From Heloderma charlesbogerti (taxonomy: Eukaryota > Chordata > Lepidosauria > Squamata > Helodermatidae): DNA of 64,000 nucleotides. The stretch is taken from contig JANEZZ010001902.1 in assembly GCA_026122225.1 (NCBI GenBank), positions 372,001-436,000 on the forward strand, in the 5' to 3' direction. Each line of letters starts with the position of its first letter. The stretch's first letter is position 1. The translations under genes and the position numbers were made by a program. The notes under the pieces are model-generated. The model did not search any database and had not been told where the DNA came from. It was given only the letters and a program-made list of their open reading frames with translations. This document shows positions 1 to 11,445 of this stretch, in pieces.

Positions 1-589
1 GGCCATTGTGGTAAATAGATGGACCTTTCTTCTCATCCAGCAGGGCTTTTCTTACATTCTTATGATCATGTTCTGCAATATTCATTCCACAAGTTCTCAT
101 TTAGTGAAAGAAAAGTGCCAACAAGGCCCTTTTTGTTGTTGTTAAATAAGGCAGTCAGGACCTGTAATTTATTTGGGTTCTTCTCTATGGGTGCATTTCA
201 ATGCTCATCTGAAATGGAGGGCATGTTTCATGAACATTTTTGCCCCCTGTGAAATATTTCTCCCCCTCCACACCTCCTTTTGGCTCCTCTTTGCACCTTT
301 TTGTGAAAACGTTCATAATTGGTTGCAAAAAGGCAGGTATCTGGGGGAAAGACAATTTGTCCTCAGTACCAAGACAACTGGTCAGTCCTCCTTCCCCTGA
401 TCCAACCATGCACATTCTCACGCACTTCACATTAAAAATAATGCAATGCCATATGGATGGTATCCAGATGCATATCCAAGTGCAGATGTTATCCAGTCAC
501 ACTGAATTACTTTTCAATGGAATGACACACTTGCCATGGAGATGAAACTGCCAGAGAGCACAGCAAGTCAGAGACCATCATCCAGTTTG
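1..589. other. Spacer, no gene recognised
   Basis: I see no coding exon, RNA gene or recognisable mobile element here. Reading frames are short, overlap on both strands and match no family I know. The stretch around 190-330 has the look of an old AT-rich repeat, but I cannot name it. Confidence 0.4.
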
Positions 590-895
590 TTTGTTTGTTT
601 ATTAAATTTATTAATCGCCCATCTGGCTGGTCACCCAGCCACTCTGGGCAATGTACAGCATATAATAAAACAGTTTAAAACAATAAAATTCTACAATAAA
701 AACATTTTCTAAAATACCCTAATCCATCCCAAATGCCTGCCTGAACAACCACGTTTTTAATGCATGGCGGAAGCTCATTAAAGAGGAGGCATGACGGAGT
801 TCCTTAGGGAGGGAATTCCACAGAGTGGGGGCCACCACAGAAAAGGCCCTTTAGAGTGAGGGCAATGGGAGGGCTTTGTTTACCACCAGTGATGC
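590..895 (-). mobile_element. L2-clade LINE 3' end, truncated
   Basis: The left edge is a TTTG/TTTA simple repeat followed by a line resembling the 3' untranslated end of squamate L2 LINEs (a sentence about cells 'cccatctggctgg...ctctgggcaatgta' type). The right part matches the region coding for the RT C-terminus, with the 'ggaattccacag...gggccaccacagaaaaggccc' block seen again in the copies at 16.4, 48.8 and 52.7 kb. It is a 5'-truncated, decayed copy on the minus strand with no usable frame. Confidence 0.65.
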
Positions 896-1934
896 CATCA
901 TGTAGCCAGATCTGAGTGGCCACATGGCACTGTGACATTATTGGGTTTGCTATATGGTCCCTGATCAGCTGGGATCACATAGTGAAGAAGAAAAAAGCCA
1001 TGAAATGTGCTGATGTAGCAGCATATCAGGGCTGCAAACAGACATGAAAAAAAATGTGGAAAACCACTATGGTAGTTTTGTCCTTCAGAGTTTTTTTTCA
1101 CTCCTCAAAAGCCCACTTTTCATATAAAAAATTGAATCTCCTGAAAATAAGACACCAAACCACTTGTAGCCCTCCTTGATTTATATGTTATATATTTTAA
1201 ATAACAGTTAAGACGATACTTTCAAATTGTTATCCCATTCACTCATTTTTTTAACATCAGTCTCACAAGGGATAATAGTTACAACCTTATTATGCCATTT
1301 CAAATAGCCTAATAAATAGCATAATTAATATTACTATGGTTTTGCATTAAAGAGTAGAAAATGGGTGATTTGCATTTTCTATTAATATAAGGCAAACCGT
1401 TCTGTTCCCATAAACACAGTTACTGCAAGGCGGTTCCATGAACACCTTATGAACCAGTGCTTGGTTTCTGCATTTATAGCAAGCCAAGCCATTGCATAAA
1501 TGGGAAGGCACTGAGATTTCTTCTGCCACTCCTGGTAGACAGAAACTTGAATTGGAGCCAGCTGTTGCAATTTCTACATGAATCCACCTCCAGTGAAATA
1601 TGGCTCATTCTACATGTAAGCAAACTGGTTTTCCAGTTATGGGGGGGCGGGGGAGGCATCTAAGCAATAGGAATATTTTCCTTATCCATATCCCTTATGC
1701 ATAACCTGGGGCAGAATTCTGTTATATGAACAGTACCATTACCACTCTCACCAATTTTAAAAGTGCTTCTTAAAGGCTACTGTACTGACATTTTAACAAT
1801 CTAGACTTTCATTTTTTAAAAAAAGTAACTTTCCATCTTACATTATTACAGAAAACATCTCCAAAACATAACAAGTATATTCCTTAATCACTCCAAAACA
1901 GGAGGGCTCATCTTTTAAATACTCCACCTGCAAT
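896..1934. other. AT-rich spacer, no gene recognised
   Basis: About 1 kb of AT-rich sequence with short frames only. No repeat family is recognised. A run of G around 1644-1656 is the only obvious low-complexity feature. Confidence 0.4.
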
Positions 1935-2318
1935 TAGGGTGGCCAAAAAGGAGGAAATGCATAAAAAAAGAGAACAAAAGAAGATATCAATTTCCACGAC
2001 ATTTCCATATGCATTTATACGTATAGAAAATAATAACTATAATTTAAATAGACATATATTAGAGCTCACCATTGCCAAGAAGACTGACCAGGTGACCTGT
2101 GTGCCTGCTCAGTCTGCTGTCCAGGGGCTAATGGTTGATGGGCCACTTCAAGCCCCCTTCCTGCTCCCCCTCCTTATGGTTGTTCAACTTTAACCCAGAC
2201 TTCAGCGGGGGAGCCCACCAAATAGAGGATGTCTTCAAATAGAGGACTGGTCTCTGACAGCAATCCAAAATGAAGGACTGTCCTCTGTAAAGTAGGACAC
2301 TTGGACACCTCACCAACA
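1935..2318 (-). mobile_element. hAT-like MITE of the 'GGGTGGCC' family, copy a
   Basis: This is one of four copies in the window (others at 19906, 35389 and 43602). It starts with tagggtggcc, carries an AT-rich block and a block with 'cagtctgctgtccaggggcta', and ends in 'gaggac...tcctctgtaaagtaggacac'. It is in the reverse orientation relative to the other three. Shared order of blocks and the GGGTGGCC/GGCCACCC ends suggest a non-autonomous hAT-like element; no transposase frame is present. Confidence 0.55.
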
Positions 2319-2507
2319 ATGGGAGTTGGAGGAAGCCCGTAACTTAGGATGAACAAATAAAGTGGGATGCCAAAGCAGCTTCAGGCACAAGATTTTTATT
2401 CATCAACTTCAGAACCTTCAGACAAAGTTGGCCCTCTGCAGATATGTCTGAAACAGACTAATGAGGTCAATCCTGTGATTCATAGATCCACCCTGGTGGG
2501 ATGATCT

Positions 2508-2828
2508 CATTATTTATTTACTTAAATTATTTATATCCTGCTTTCCCAAACCATTTCTCCAGAGTGGTTTACAAACAAAAAGAAGATATAGCCACAGTAA
2601 GAACACACTTTAAAACAGATAAAAGATAAAATAAATATGAAATATGGCATTCAAACCAGCAAAACCTATTCAAATAATAGAAATCAAGTCTAAAATACCT
2701 TCCAGAATAAAAAGGTTCACAACATTATTTACAAGCAGGAAGAGAGGGAGCTTGTTGGACCTCTGTGGGGAGATAATTTCAATACTGTGGTGCCACCATC
2801 CAGAAGGCCTTGTCCCTGGTAAATGCTA
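2508..2828 (-). mobile_element. L2-clade LINE 3' end, truncated
   Basis: The stretch begins with TTTATTTA repeats and the 'tatatcctgctttcccaaacc...agagtggtttacaaa' line found in L2 3' ends of squamates, then continues as A-rich 3' UTR on the minus strand. Old and 5'-truncated. Confidence 0.55.
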
Positions 2829-3189
2829 GTTTTCTACAAAAGTAATCAAGTCTTGTGGGGTCTCTTGAGTCCACTGCAAGAAACCTATTGACTTGTTTGT
2901 CTACATACTAGAGGCATTGCTCTATGTTTCCTTTCAGCGCTTTTACAGGCAAATGAATGGCATTGTGGCAGCTTTTTACTGATTTAAATTTTGAATGGGC
3001 CTCTTTCTTGAAGTTCCTCACATTTCCTCTGGCTCCTTGTTTTACCCAATAACATTAGAAAACAACTGACATTTCAAAATCAGATGCTCAGGGAAAATTG
3101 AATGAAAATTGCATGAATTGGGCCAGGGCCCCCAGATGAATTTACATGGGTTCACGCTATTCACATTTCACATTTATGTTGTGGGAAAA
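2829..3189. other. Spacer, nothing recognised
   Basis: About 360 bp with no gene, RNA or repeat that I can identify. Confidence 0.4.
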
Positions 3190-3385
3190 CTTCTTTATTT
3201 ATTACATTTATATACCACCCAATAACCAAAGCTCTCTGGGCAGTTCACAAAAGTTAAAATCCTAAAATACAACATGATAAAAAAATATAAAACCTTTAAA
3301 TGTTTAAATGATAAATAAAACCAGAGTAAAAACCAGAGTAAAATCCAGCTACAGTGTAAATCTTAGCACACAATAACATGTTTAA
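3190..3385 (-). mobile_element. L2-clade LINE 3' UTR fragment
   Basis: The block 'tataccacccaataaccaaagctctctgggcagttcacaaaagttaaaat' is a close relative of the 3' end of the better L2 copy at 16411. Only the terminal ~190 bp remain, in minus orientation. Confidence 0.7.
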
Positions 3386-5099
3386 AAACAAAACTGAAGG
3401 AAAACTGAATTTCTGCCCCTGTGCATCACCTGTGTACATGAAGCAAGCATGTGTGCCCTGTAAACCATGGAGCTGCCCCCAAATGCTTGCCTTGGTAGCC
3501 TTCTCCCTCGGTGCAAAGCTTTGGGGTCTTTCTAGCCTTCCCACTCATGGCCCCCGTCCGCCCCCACCACTATTGTCCAGTGCTGTCAGTCAGCACAACG
3601 CAAAAAAAAAAAATCTCTCCTGACATTCTTCAACAATATGCTGATCCTGACCGATTATGTGGATTCCACTCGCCAGTCAGATGAAGGGCCCTGCAAACAT
3701 GTGCACAGAGGGGAAGCCTGCTGCCAAATTATGTGAAGTCTTTCTCTCCATTTTTATTCAGCTAAACAGCTCTCAGCCTGATTAGTAACAGACCGATGCT
3801 CATCTGGGAAATATCTGAAACTGGCTCGTGCTGCTCAAAGTCCTCCACTGAAAGGTCCTAACTAAGGGGGAGAGAGGCAGAAGAGGAAAAATTGGAAAGC
3901 AACTGAGGGAGCACCTCATCTCGGCTTTCAAATTTGCATCTGTCATAAATCTCACTCAAATTCCTTCCTGGATGGACTTGGCTTCAAGGAGCAGAGGCAG
4001 AAAGGCCTGTGTGTGCATGTGTGTGTGCGTGTCCTTTTTTTCTAAAAAAAGAAAAGAAAAAAGTATCTTAATTGCTGGAATTCCTTTTGTTCTTTTGCTA
4101 ATTGCCAACTGCAGCTTGAGGGTCTGAAAGCATGAAAAGCGGGAGTTTTAAGATTTTTCAGCATTGATTTATTTTCTCGAAGTGATTTATATCTAATTGC
4201 TTTTAGCTCCCTTTCATTGTTTTCATTATTATTTATCACTTTATACAGCACCCTAAAGGGGGCTGAATTTACACAGAAAGAACAAAGGAGAGCAGATGGC
4301 AGTCTAGATTTAATAGGATGGCCTGTTGCAGGAAATGGGATCACTGCTGGAAAGGAAGTGAGGAATGAATGTTGTTGGCAGCAAAATAGTCGTTGGCACT
4401 TATTGGAAGGAGCCCTTCTTTGTCATTAGCGGCTGTGCATACACGGCATTGCTGCAACTTCTCTGTAAGAAGATCAGAATATAAGACATGAATGGCAGGC
4501 TCACCTTGTCCAGCGGCCTGTCTCCAAGAGCGGCCAGATGGGTGCAGCCCCTGCCCAAGGCCATTGTGCCCCTTGCCCTTCCACCCCTGCTGTAGCCCGC
4601 ACCTTCCTGTCACTGCTGCATCGAGCCACCCCCCCACCCCATCCCACACCCCTTCCCTGTAGTTTTGCCAGTCCTGCCACTGCATTGGTTCTTCAGCTGG
4701 GAGGCTCTCGCAGTTGCAAGCTGTGATTCCTTGTCCTCAGCATCTCGCAGTGGGCATGCTGTCGCTGAACGTGGAGAGGTCCCATTCTTAGTCGGGAAGC
4801 CTGAGGAATTCGCTCTCCGTGAATTCTGATACGAACTGACCTGATCTGCACCACCTGGCTAATGTGCAGATCAGAACTTAGTTATCCAGCAGTTTTGACA
4901 CTTTTTAAATGCTCCAACACAGTTCCCCACTTGCAAACACATATCAAAATATATTGAAAATGCGTGCTCTGAGAGAAAATATGTTTAGAAAGGTGTGTTT
5001 TGAGGAGAAATACATTTAAACACACCTACTTAAATACCATATTTAAATACAAATGAAATACAAATATAGCCTGTTCTGGATGGGGCTACATTTCATCCA
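3386..5099. other. Spacer; possible conserved non-coding block near 4060-4340
   Basis: No exon or repeat is recognised over 1.7 kb. The part from about 4060 to 4340 lacks repeat features, and is rich in short AT-rich words such as ctaattgc and ttaattgc that resemble homeodomain sites. This look is typical of vertebrate conserved non-coding elements, but conservation is my inference and was not tested. A frame on the minus strand at 4341-4685 overlaps low-complexity C-rich sequence and is not convincing as a gene. Confidence 0.3.
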
Positions 5100-5865
5100 A
5101 AGGATCAGATTAACAATTTTTGGGTACTTCTGGATCCAGCATTGCTCCTGAATATTGGGGTAGCTATTGTGACCAAGAATGCCTTGCCTGGCTTTGTCTG
5201 GTGCACCGGTTGCACCACTTCCTCAAGAAGGTAGATCTGGCCATGGTGACCCAGACTTTAGTCATGTCTCTTTTAGATCACTGCAATGCACTCTACACAA
5301 TGCTGCCTCTGGAGAATGTTTGGAAACTGCAGCAGGTGCAAAATTCTGAGGCCAGATTGCTTTCTTTTTATAGTGCATTTTATAGACCATATTACACCAG
5401 GCTTACATCACCTGTATTGGCTTCTAATTTGGTGCTGACATTTACTTAGAAATCCCTAAGTAGTTCGGGACTAGGATATCTGAAGGACCAGCTTCTCCCA
5501 TATGAATCTACCCTTAGTTTATTATGTTCTTCGGAGGCCCTGTTGTGTGTCCACCACCAAAAGAGGCTTGGTTGATAGGAATGTAGGACAGGGCTTTCTT
5601 TATGGCAGCCCCTTGCCTGTCGAATTTCTTCTCTGGGGATGTGAGATTGTTCCGTTTTAAGCAGACAGTGAAGACTTCTTTGTTCTGTTCAACTTTTAGT
5701 GATTTCTAAATGAGGTTGATTCCATTCTCTGAGATTTTAATGATAGCTTTTCTATTAATCAGGTCTGTTATTTTAAATCTTTTTTTCATTTTGTACACCA
5801 CCTTGGGGACCCTGTTTGGACCAAAAGACAAGTTTTAAATATGTTAACTAATAAAATAAATCAGC
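5100..5865 (+). mobile_element. L2-clade LINE 3' end, decayed RT C-terminus
   Basis: Plus-strand translation near 5200-5450 shows a decayed form of the L2 RT C-terminal block: a 'sLLDHCNALYtmLPLEnVwKLQqVQNsEARLL' line that parallels the better copy at 16638-17249. The 3' UTR ends at 'caccttggggaccctgtttggacc' and an A-rich tail with ataaaataaa at 5851-5862. Several frameshifts and stops; a dead 5'-truncated copy. Confidence 0.75.
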
Positions 5866-6021
5866 TACACGGGCATGGTAAAGCAGAATGCCTGCAACTA
5901 CAAGATTAAGACCAGAGCTGGCCAATTGTAATGAAGACCACCATGATCCAATCAGAAATGTCCTGAAAGATTCCACTCACTGTATTGAGCTGTCATGCAT
6001 AAATGGAAATTTAAACCATCC

Positions 6022-6130
6022 TTCCCCAACCTGGGGCCCTCCAGATGTGTTGGACTATGTGTTGGACTATGGACAGACTGGGAATGATGGGGGCTGAAGT
6101 TCAACAGATCTGGAGAGTACCAACTTGGGG
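6022..6130. mobile_element. Foldback MITE, family B ('CCAACCTGG...CCAGATGT')
   Basis: The left arm cttccccaacctggggccct and the right arm ending gtaccaacttggggaag are inverted copies of each other with a short loop. It has a small internal duplication of 'tgttggactatg'. This is the commonest short repeat in the window (more than a dozen copies). Confidence 0.7.
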
Positions 6131-6640
6131 AAGACAGATCTAAACATTCCTGTATCCAGTTGGCGCCTTGAGTGGGTCTGATACCAGCAGGCAGGTTTGG
6201 AACCTACCATCTTTTCTCAGCATAGAATCCATTTTAAAAGCAGACTATTATCTTAACTAGTTGTTTGGACAAAAACCGCTACAGCAACCTGCATTAAAAT
6301 ACATGCAATTATGTCCTTTTTGCTCCAGAAGAATATCTGTAGATTTAAGTAAGGGCATCAGAAATTATAGCAAATATTCTAAAGGGTGGGGGAAGAAAAG
6401 GGCAAATAGGAGATAGGGCAGGAGGAGATGGTTCTATTGTGGCCCTTTTCACAGTCTGCATTTCTTTGGCATTCTGCTTTTCCTCTCTCTGCATTTAGCC
6501 CATATTCTATAATCAGATCTTCTTGACTCTGCTTTTTCAATTGTGAGCAAAAACTCATGGATCTTACAGTAGTCAATCTGTCTTCAGATTATGATAGAGC
6601 TCATATTTTCTGGTCCAAGGATTCAGCTACTGCAGCTGAA
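6131..6640. other. Spacer, nothing recognised
   Basis: About 500 bp without a supportable gene or repeat. Confidence 0.4.
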
Positions 6641-6894
6641 ACTGTGGTGTAGTGGCAAGAGTGTTGGACTAGGAGCTGGGAGATCCGGGTTCTAGTCCCC
6701 ACTCAGCCATGGAAGCTCACTGGGTGACTTTGGGCCAGCCACAGACTCTCAGCCCAACCCACCTCACAGGGTTGTTGTTGTGAGGATAAATGGAGAGGAG
6801 GAGGATAATGTAAGCCACCTTGGGTTCCTTGCAAGAGGAAAAAAGGCGGGGTATAAATGCAATAAATAAATAAATAAAATAAATTATCCTTTAT
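6641..6894 (+). mobile_element. Sauria-type tRNA-derived SINE
   Basis: The head (6641-6720) has tRNA-like promoter boxes: a box A-like region around 'gtgtagtggcaagagtgt' and a box B-like 'gggttctagtcccc'. The middle has the 'ctgggtgactttgggccagccac' and 'acctcacagggttgttgttg' blocks, and the tail is 'ggcggggtataaatgc' followed by (aata)n. This order is the one I know from Sauria SINEs of squamates. In the literature these are paired with BovB LINEs for movement; the intact BovB at 11.4 kb makes that pairing plausible here. Near full length, no clear target duplication seen. Confidence 0.85.
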
Positions 6895-7810
6895 TCCTGC
6901 ATCTTTGTTAGGTGTCTTTGATAAATTGCGGTTTCTTAAGCTCCACTCGATAGTAACACCAAATTCTATTTCTTTCTGGGTTTTTGACCTACCACCACAG
7001 GGGACAATATTAGACTTAGCCCTGAGGAGAGAGGGTCATGTAACAAAAACTCATCTCCATCTTAGAACATAAAAGTGCTGATGTACATGCCTAGACACTT
7101 CCTCTCTTCTCTCCTTTCCCCCCTCGCTTTCTCTTTTGGTTATTCCAGGCTACGGATAGAGAAATCTATCATTTTCGGTATCTTTCATTTTCTCATTTTT
7201 CCAATTTTAAGCTTGGTCCATCCAAACCTTTGAGAACTTTTTTTTAAAAGTGTACATGAAAATTTGTGCACATTGGAGGAGGGATGCATTTCTTCAAATA
7301 CATGCATTTTCGTGTGCAATTTTGCCTGATATATGCAATAAGGCAAACAATTCTCCTAATATAATGCATTTTTGAACATTATTTTCATGAATATATGCCT
7401 TTTTCCTTCACTTTCCTCAATTTTTTTTAATGGGAGAACTCTATTGCAAAATTTGGAGATGTGTGAATTTTGAAGGATAACTGAGTTTCATTTCATGTAT
7501 TGGTTCGAAAGTGTGGCATTAGGCAAGCTCGCAAACTGCAAACTGCAAACTGCATTAAAATGCAAACTCAATTAATTTATCCCCCATCTTTAGTCCAGGA
7601 GGGAAGGGAGGGAGGCCATCAGGCAGGCAGGCAGCCAGGCAGCCAGGCAGCCAGGCATCCCAGTCCCAGCTCCATAGCAGCATATGTGGAATTGTATGCA
7701 TATAAATCCCTAAGCTCTTCCTGTAGCAGCAACATAATGGCTGACAGGCTACTGCTGCCCTTGTGGAATGAGTGAGAGGAAAAGACAAGCTTGGGGAGTG
7801 TGTCAGTGAA
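6895..7810. other. Spacer with an AT-rich old repeat and a GGCA-rich tract
   Basis: At 7150-7480 there are repeated words such as 'aatacatgcattttc' and 'ataatgcatttttgaaca', which resemble an AT-rich non-autonomous DNA element of lizards that I cannot name. At 7613-7660 a GGCA/GCCA tract (ggcaggcaggcagccaggca) forms a short imperfect microsatellite. No gene is supported. Confidence 0.35.
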
Positions 7811-8249
7811 CATAAGAACATAAGAAGAGCCGTGCTGGATCAGACCAAGATCCATCTCATCTAATATTTTGTTCACACAGTGGCCAACCAGCTTCCCATG
7901 GGAAACACACAAGGACAGGAGCGCAACAACACCCTCCCAGACATGTACCCCAGCAACTGGTGTACATAGGCATACTGCTTCTGATACTGGAGGGCGCAAG
8001 TCATCAGGGCTAGTAGCCTTTGATAGCCTTCTCCTCCATGAATTTGTCTAACCCCATTTTAAAGCCATCCAAACTGGTGGCTATCACTATATATTGTGGT
8101 AGCAAATTCCATAGTTTAATTATGTGCTGTGTGAAGAAGTGGTTCTTTCTATCTGTCCTGAACCTCCCACCACTCAGCTTTGTGAGATGATCCTGTGTTT
8201 TAGTATTTTAAGAGAGTGAGAAAAATGTCTCGCTATCCACTTCCTCCAT
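7811..8249 (-). mobile_element. CR1-like LINE, 3' part, before BovB insertion
   Basis: The left edge is the tandem 'aacataag aacataag', which on the minus strand gives a (TTCTTATG)n tail, comparable to the ATTCTATG tail of classical CR1. The body carries the 'ccagtggccaaccagctt' type block also seen in plus orientation at 45870-46169. It continues after the BovB interruption at 9705. Frames are broken; a decayed CR1-clade copy. Confidence 0.75.
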
Positions 8250-9704
8250 TTGTTGTTGTTCAGTCGTTCAGTCGTGTCCGACTCTTCGTGACCCCATGGA
8301 CCATAGCACGCCAGGCCTTCCTGTCCTGCGCTCTCTCCCAGAGTGTGCTCAAGTTCATATTCATTGCATCGGTGATGCTATCTAGCCATCTCATCCTCTG
8401 CTGTCCCCTTCTCCTTTTGCCTTAAATCTTTCCCAGCATCAGGGTCTTTTCCAGAGAGTTTTCTGTTCTCATTAGGTGGCCAAAATATTTGAGCTTCAGC
8501 TTCAGTATGTGTCCTTCCAATGAGCACTCAGGGTTGATTTCCTTTAGGATGGACTGATTTGACCTCCTTGCAGTCCAGGGGACTCGTAAGAGTCTTCTCC
8601 AGCACCACAGTTCGAAAGCATCAGTTCTTCGGCGCTCAGCCTTCCTTATAGTCCAGCTCTCACAGCCATACATTACTACTGGGAAAACCATAGCTTTGAT
8701 TATGCGGACCTTTGTCGGCAAGGTGATGTCTCTGCTTCTTACTATGCTGTCTAGGTTTGCCATAGCTTTCCTCCCAAGGAGCAAGCGTCTTTTAATTTCA
8801 TGGCTACAGTCACCATCTGTGGTGATCTTGGAGCCCAAGAAAGTAAAATCTGTCACTGCTTCCATTTCTTCCCCTTCTATACCCCAGGAAATGATGGGGC
8901 CAGATGCCATGATCTTCTTTTTTTAATGTTGAGTTTCAAACCAGCTTTTGCACTCTCCTCTTTCACCCTCAACAAGAGGCTCTTTAGATCCTCTTCACTT
9001 TCTGCCATTAGGGTGGTATCGTCTGCATATCAGAGGTTGTTGATAATTCTCCCGACAATCTTAATTCCGACCTGTGATTCATCCAACCTGGCGTTTCTCA
9101 TGATGTACTCTGCATATAAGTTAAATAAGCAGGGTGACAATATGCAGCCTTGTCGTACTCCTTTCCCAATTTTGAACCAATCAGTTGTTCCATGTCCGGT
9201 TCTTACTGTTGCTTCTTGACTCTCGTACAGGTTTCTCAGGAGACAGGTAAGGTGGTCTGGTACTCCCATCACTTTAAGAATTTGCCACAGTTTGTTGTGA
9301 TCCACACCATCAAAGGCTCTAGCGTAGCCAAGGAAGCAGAAATAGACGTTTTTCTGGAATTCTCTTGCTTTCTCCATGATCCAGCAAATGTTGGCGATTT
9401 GATCTCTAGTTCCTCTGCCTCTTCGAAACCCAGCTTGTACTTCCAGTAGTTCTCGGTTCACATACTGCTGAAGCCTAGCTTGTAGGATTTTGAGCATTAC
9501 CTTGCTGACATGTGAAATGAGCGCAATTGTGCAGTAGTTTGAACCCTCTTTGGCATTGCCCTTCTTTGGAATTGGAATGTAAACTGACCTTTTCTAGTCT
9601 TGTGGCCAGTGCTGAGTGTTCCAAATTTGTTGGCATATTGAGTGCAGCACTTTAACAGCATCATCTTTTAGGAATTTAAATAGCTCAGCTGGAATACTTT
9701 CATC
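8250..9704 (-). mobile_element. BovB (RTE) LINE, 5'-truncated, broken
   Basis: This is a copy of the last ~1.45 kb of the BovB at 11446-14535, in the opposite orientation. Its 3' end is at 8250 (GTTGTTGTT, the complement of the CAACAA tail). Minus-strand frames at 9030-9497 and 8422-8910 carry the RT thumb/palm and the C-terminal tail, in different frames, so at least one frameshift is present. In the FLGYARAFDGVDHN segment, the usual [14 protein letters not shown] is altered. The region that would hold YADD near 9028 reads 'tatgcagacgat' with a change ('ctctgatatgc'), and the frame is lost there. It is inserted in the CR1-like element that flanks it. Not functional. Confidence 0.93.
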
Positions 9705-9835
9705 TTATGCATAATTTTGTACCCTTTATCTTGTCTCCCCATACTCACCTTTTCTCTAAGCTAAACAACCCCAGACATTGTAACCTTTCCTCATAGCAGA
9801 GTTGCTATGAGAACTGGACCTCCTAGGTCCCTCTG
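9705..9835 (-). mobile_element. CR1-like LINE, continuation beyond BovB
   Basis: The sequence 'tatgcataattttgtaccc...cttgtctccccatactcaccttttctctaagct' encodes, on the minus strand, a decayed version of the '[13 protein letters not shown]' line of CR1-clade RT. It continues the element that starts at 7811, so the BovB split an older LINE. Confidence 0.7.
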
Positions 9836-10351
9836 GCTTGTACAGTACTAGCTCTCAATTTGTGTAGGCCCACAAATTTGAATAGCCCCTTCAAAACCTG
9901 CTTTTACATTACCACAGGTTTTTATGGCAGTGTAGAAATCAAGATTGGTTAACTTGTAGGAGCAGCAACTGAAAACACAGAAGGGGCATTCAGAAGAACC
10001 CTCTTGCAAATTCAGTGATATGGTTGGGGCAAAGCAGGATTTCTGCCCATTTGGCATTAGTAATGCTGAGCCTACAGGCACTGGTGGCCATGGCCAGTGG
10101 GAGGGGCATGGCTAGTGGATAAGCTCTCACTACCCCTTCAAGCATCAATGAATGCATGAGAGGGTTTCTTTAAACATCCCTGTTGTTAACTACGAACACA
10201 AAGCATAGCACCACAAAAATATTGTTCAAAGATTTGTAAAGGCACAAATCTGAAATAAGATTTTAGTTAGCGTTGCTGTTTTTCCAGGGAAAAGTGAGTA
10301 GGAGGATGAAAAATTATCATTTGTTCTTTGGCATTCATTAATATATGTAAA
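9836..10351. other. Spacer, nothing recognised
   Basis: About 500 bp between two transposon nests, without a recognised gene or repeat. Confidence 0.4.
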
Positions 10352-10353
10352 TA

Positions 10354-10568
10354 CAGTCATGTGAAAAAGAAAGTACACCCTCTTTGAGTTCTATGGTTTT
10401 ACGTATCAGGACATAATGAAAATCATCTGGTCCTTAGCAGATCTTAAAATTAGGTAAATACAACCTCAGATGAACAACAACACATGACATATTACACCGT
10501 GTCATTATTTATTTTACAGAAATAAAGCCAAAATGGAGAAGCCATGTGTGAAAAACTAAGTACACCCT
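10354..10568 (+). repeat. Tc1 left inverted repeat (IR/DR type)
   Basis: About 215 bp that pair with 15431-15645. Copies of the likely transposase-binding word agtacacc lie near the outer end (10371) and the inner end (about 10559). Confidence 0.92.
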
Positions 10569-10723
10569 TACTGCTTCCATAGGTATGAAGAGGCCAAGTA
10601 GCAGCCAGGTGCCGCTAATCAAATGCCTTTGATTAATTGATCATCAACAAGTGTGACCACCTCTATAAAAGCCGAAGTCTCAGGAGTTTGCTAGTCTCGA
10701 GCATTCAGGTGTCTGTTAACACA

Positions 10724-11410
10724 ATGCCAAAGAGTAAAGACATCAGCAATGATTTTAGAGAAGCAACTTTTGCTGCCCATCAATCTGGGAAGGGTTATAA
10801 GGCCATTTCCAAACAATTTAAAGTCCATCATTCTACAGTGAGGAAGATTATTCACAAGTGGAAAACATTCAAGACAGTGGCCAATCTTCCCAGGAGTGGA
10901 CGTCCCAGCAAATTCACCCCAAGGGTAGACTGTGCAATGCTCAGAGAAATGGCAAAACATCCAAGAGTTACATCTCAGACTCTACAGGCCTCAGTTAGCA
11001 TGTTAAATGTTAAAGTTCATGACAGTACAATTAGAAAAAGACTGATCAAGTATGGTTTGTTTGGAAGGGTTGCCAGGAGAAAGCCTCTTCTCTCTAAAAA
11101 GAACATGGCAGCACAGCTTACATTTGCAAAGTTGCATCTGAACAAATCACAAGACTTCTGGAACAATATCCTTTGGACAGACAAGACCAAAGTGGAGATG
11201 TTTGGCCATAATGCACAGTGCCACGTTTGGTGAAAACCAAACACAGCATATCAGCACAAACATCTCACACCAACTGTCAAACACCGTGGTGGAGGGGTGA
11301 TGATTTGGGCTTGTTTTGCAGCCACAGGACCTGGGCACCTTGCAGTCATTGAGTCGACCATGACCTCCTCTGTATACCAAAGTATTCTAGAGTCAGATGT
11401 GAGGCCATCT
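10724..11410 (+). pseudogene. Tc1 transposase, N-terminal part (broken)
   Basis: The frame starts at the ATG at 10724 (MPKSKDISNDFREA) and is open to a TGA at 11231-11233. Residues 1-110 hold the paired-like helix-turn-helix DNA-binding domain, with 'SGKGYKAISKQFKVHHSTVRKI' and the GRPSK AT-hook-like motif between the two halves. The catalytic DDE domain begins with 'NNILWTDKTKVEMFG', where the first aspartate is kept but the following glutamate common in the family is lysine. After the stop, the family sequence continues to 11410 ('VYQSILESDVRP'), where a CR1 has inserted. The stop fits a C-to-T change in a CpG. An upstream in-frame ATG at 10637 is not the family start. Confidence 0.93.
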
Positions 11411-11433
11411 AAGTACATCTTTTCTATGGAAGT

Positions 11434-11445
11434 ACTAGTTCCCCT
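11434..11445 (+). repeat. Target-site duplication of BovB, left copy
   Basis: The 12-mer actagttcccct is repeated exactly at 14536-14547, just past the BovB CAACAA tail. Both lie in CR1 coding sequence. Confidence 0.93.

Noticed and set aside
4341..4685. Minus-strand frame of 114 codons, G/W/Q-rich
   Set aside because: Derived from a C-rich, low-complexity plus strand; no initiation context or domain.
8696..9449. Plus-strand frames opposite the BovB at 8.2-9.7 kb (same at 13.3-14.5 and 22.8-23.6 kb)
   Set aside because: They recur in every BovB copy on the antisense strand, as shadows of the RT frame. No independent protein.
10637..10723. Upstream in-frame ATG of the Tc1 transposase as its start
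   Set aside because: The family protein starts at the Met in MPKSKD (10724); the upstream part is untranslated region of the element.
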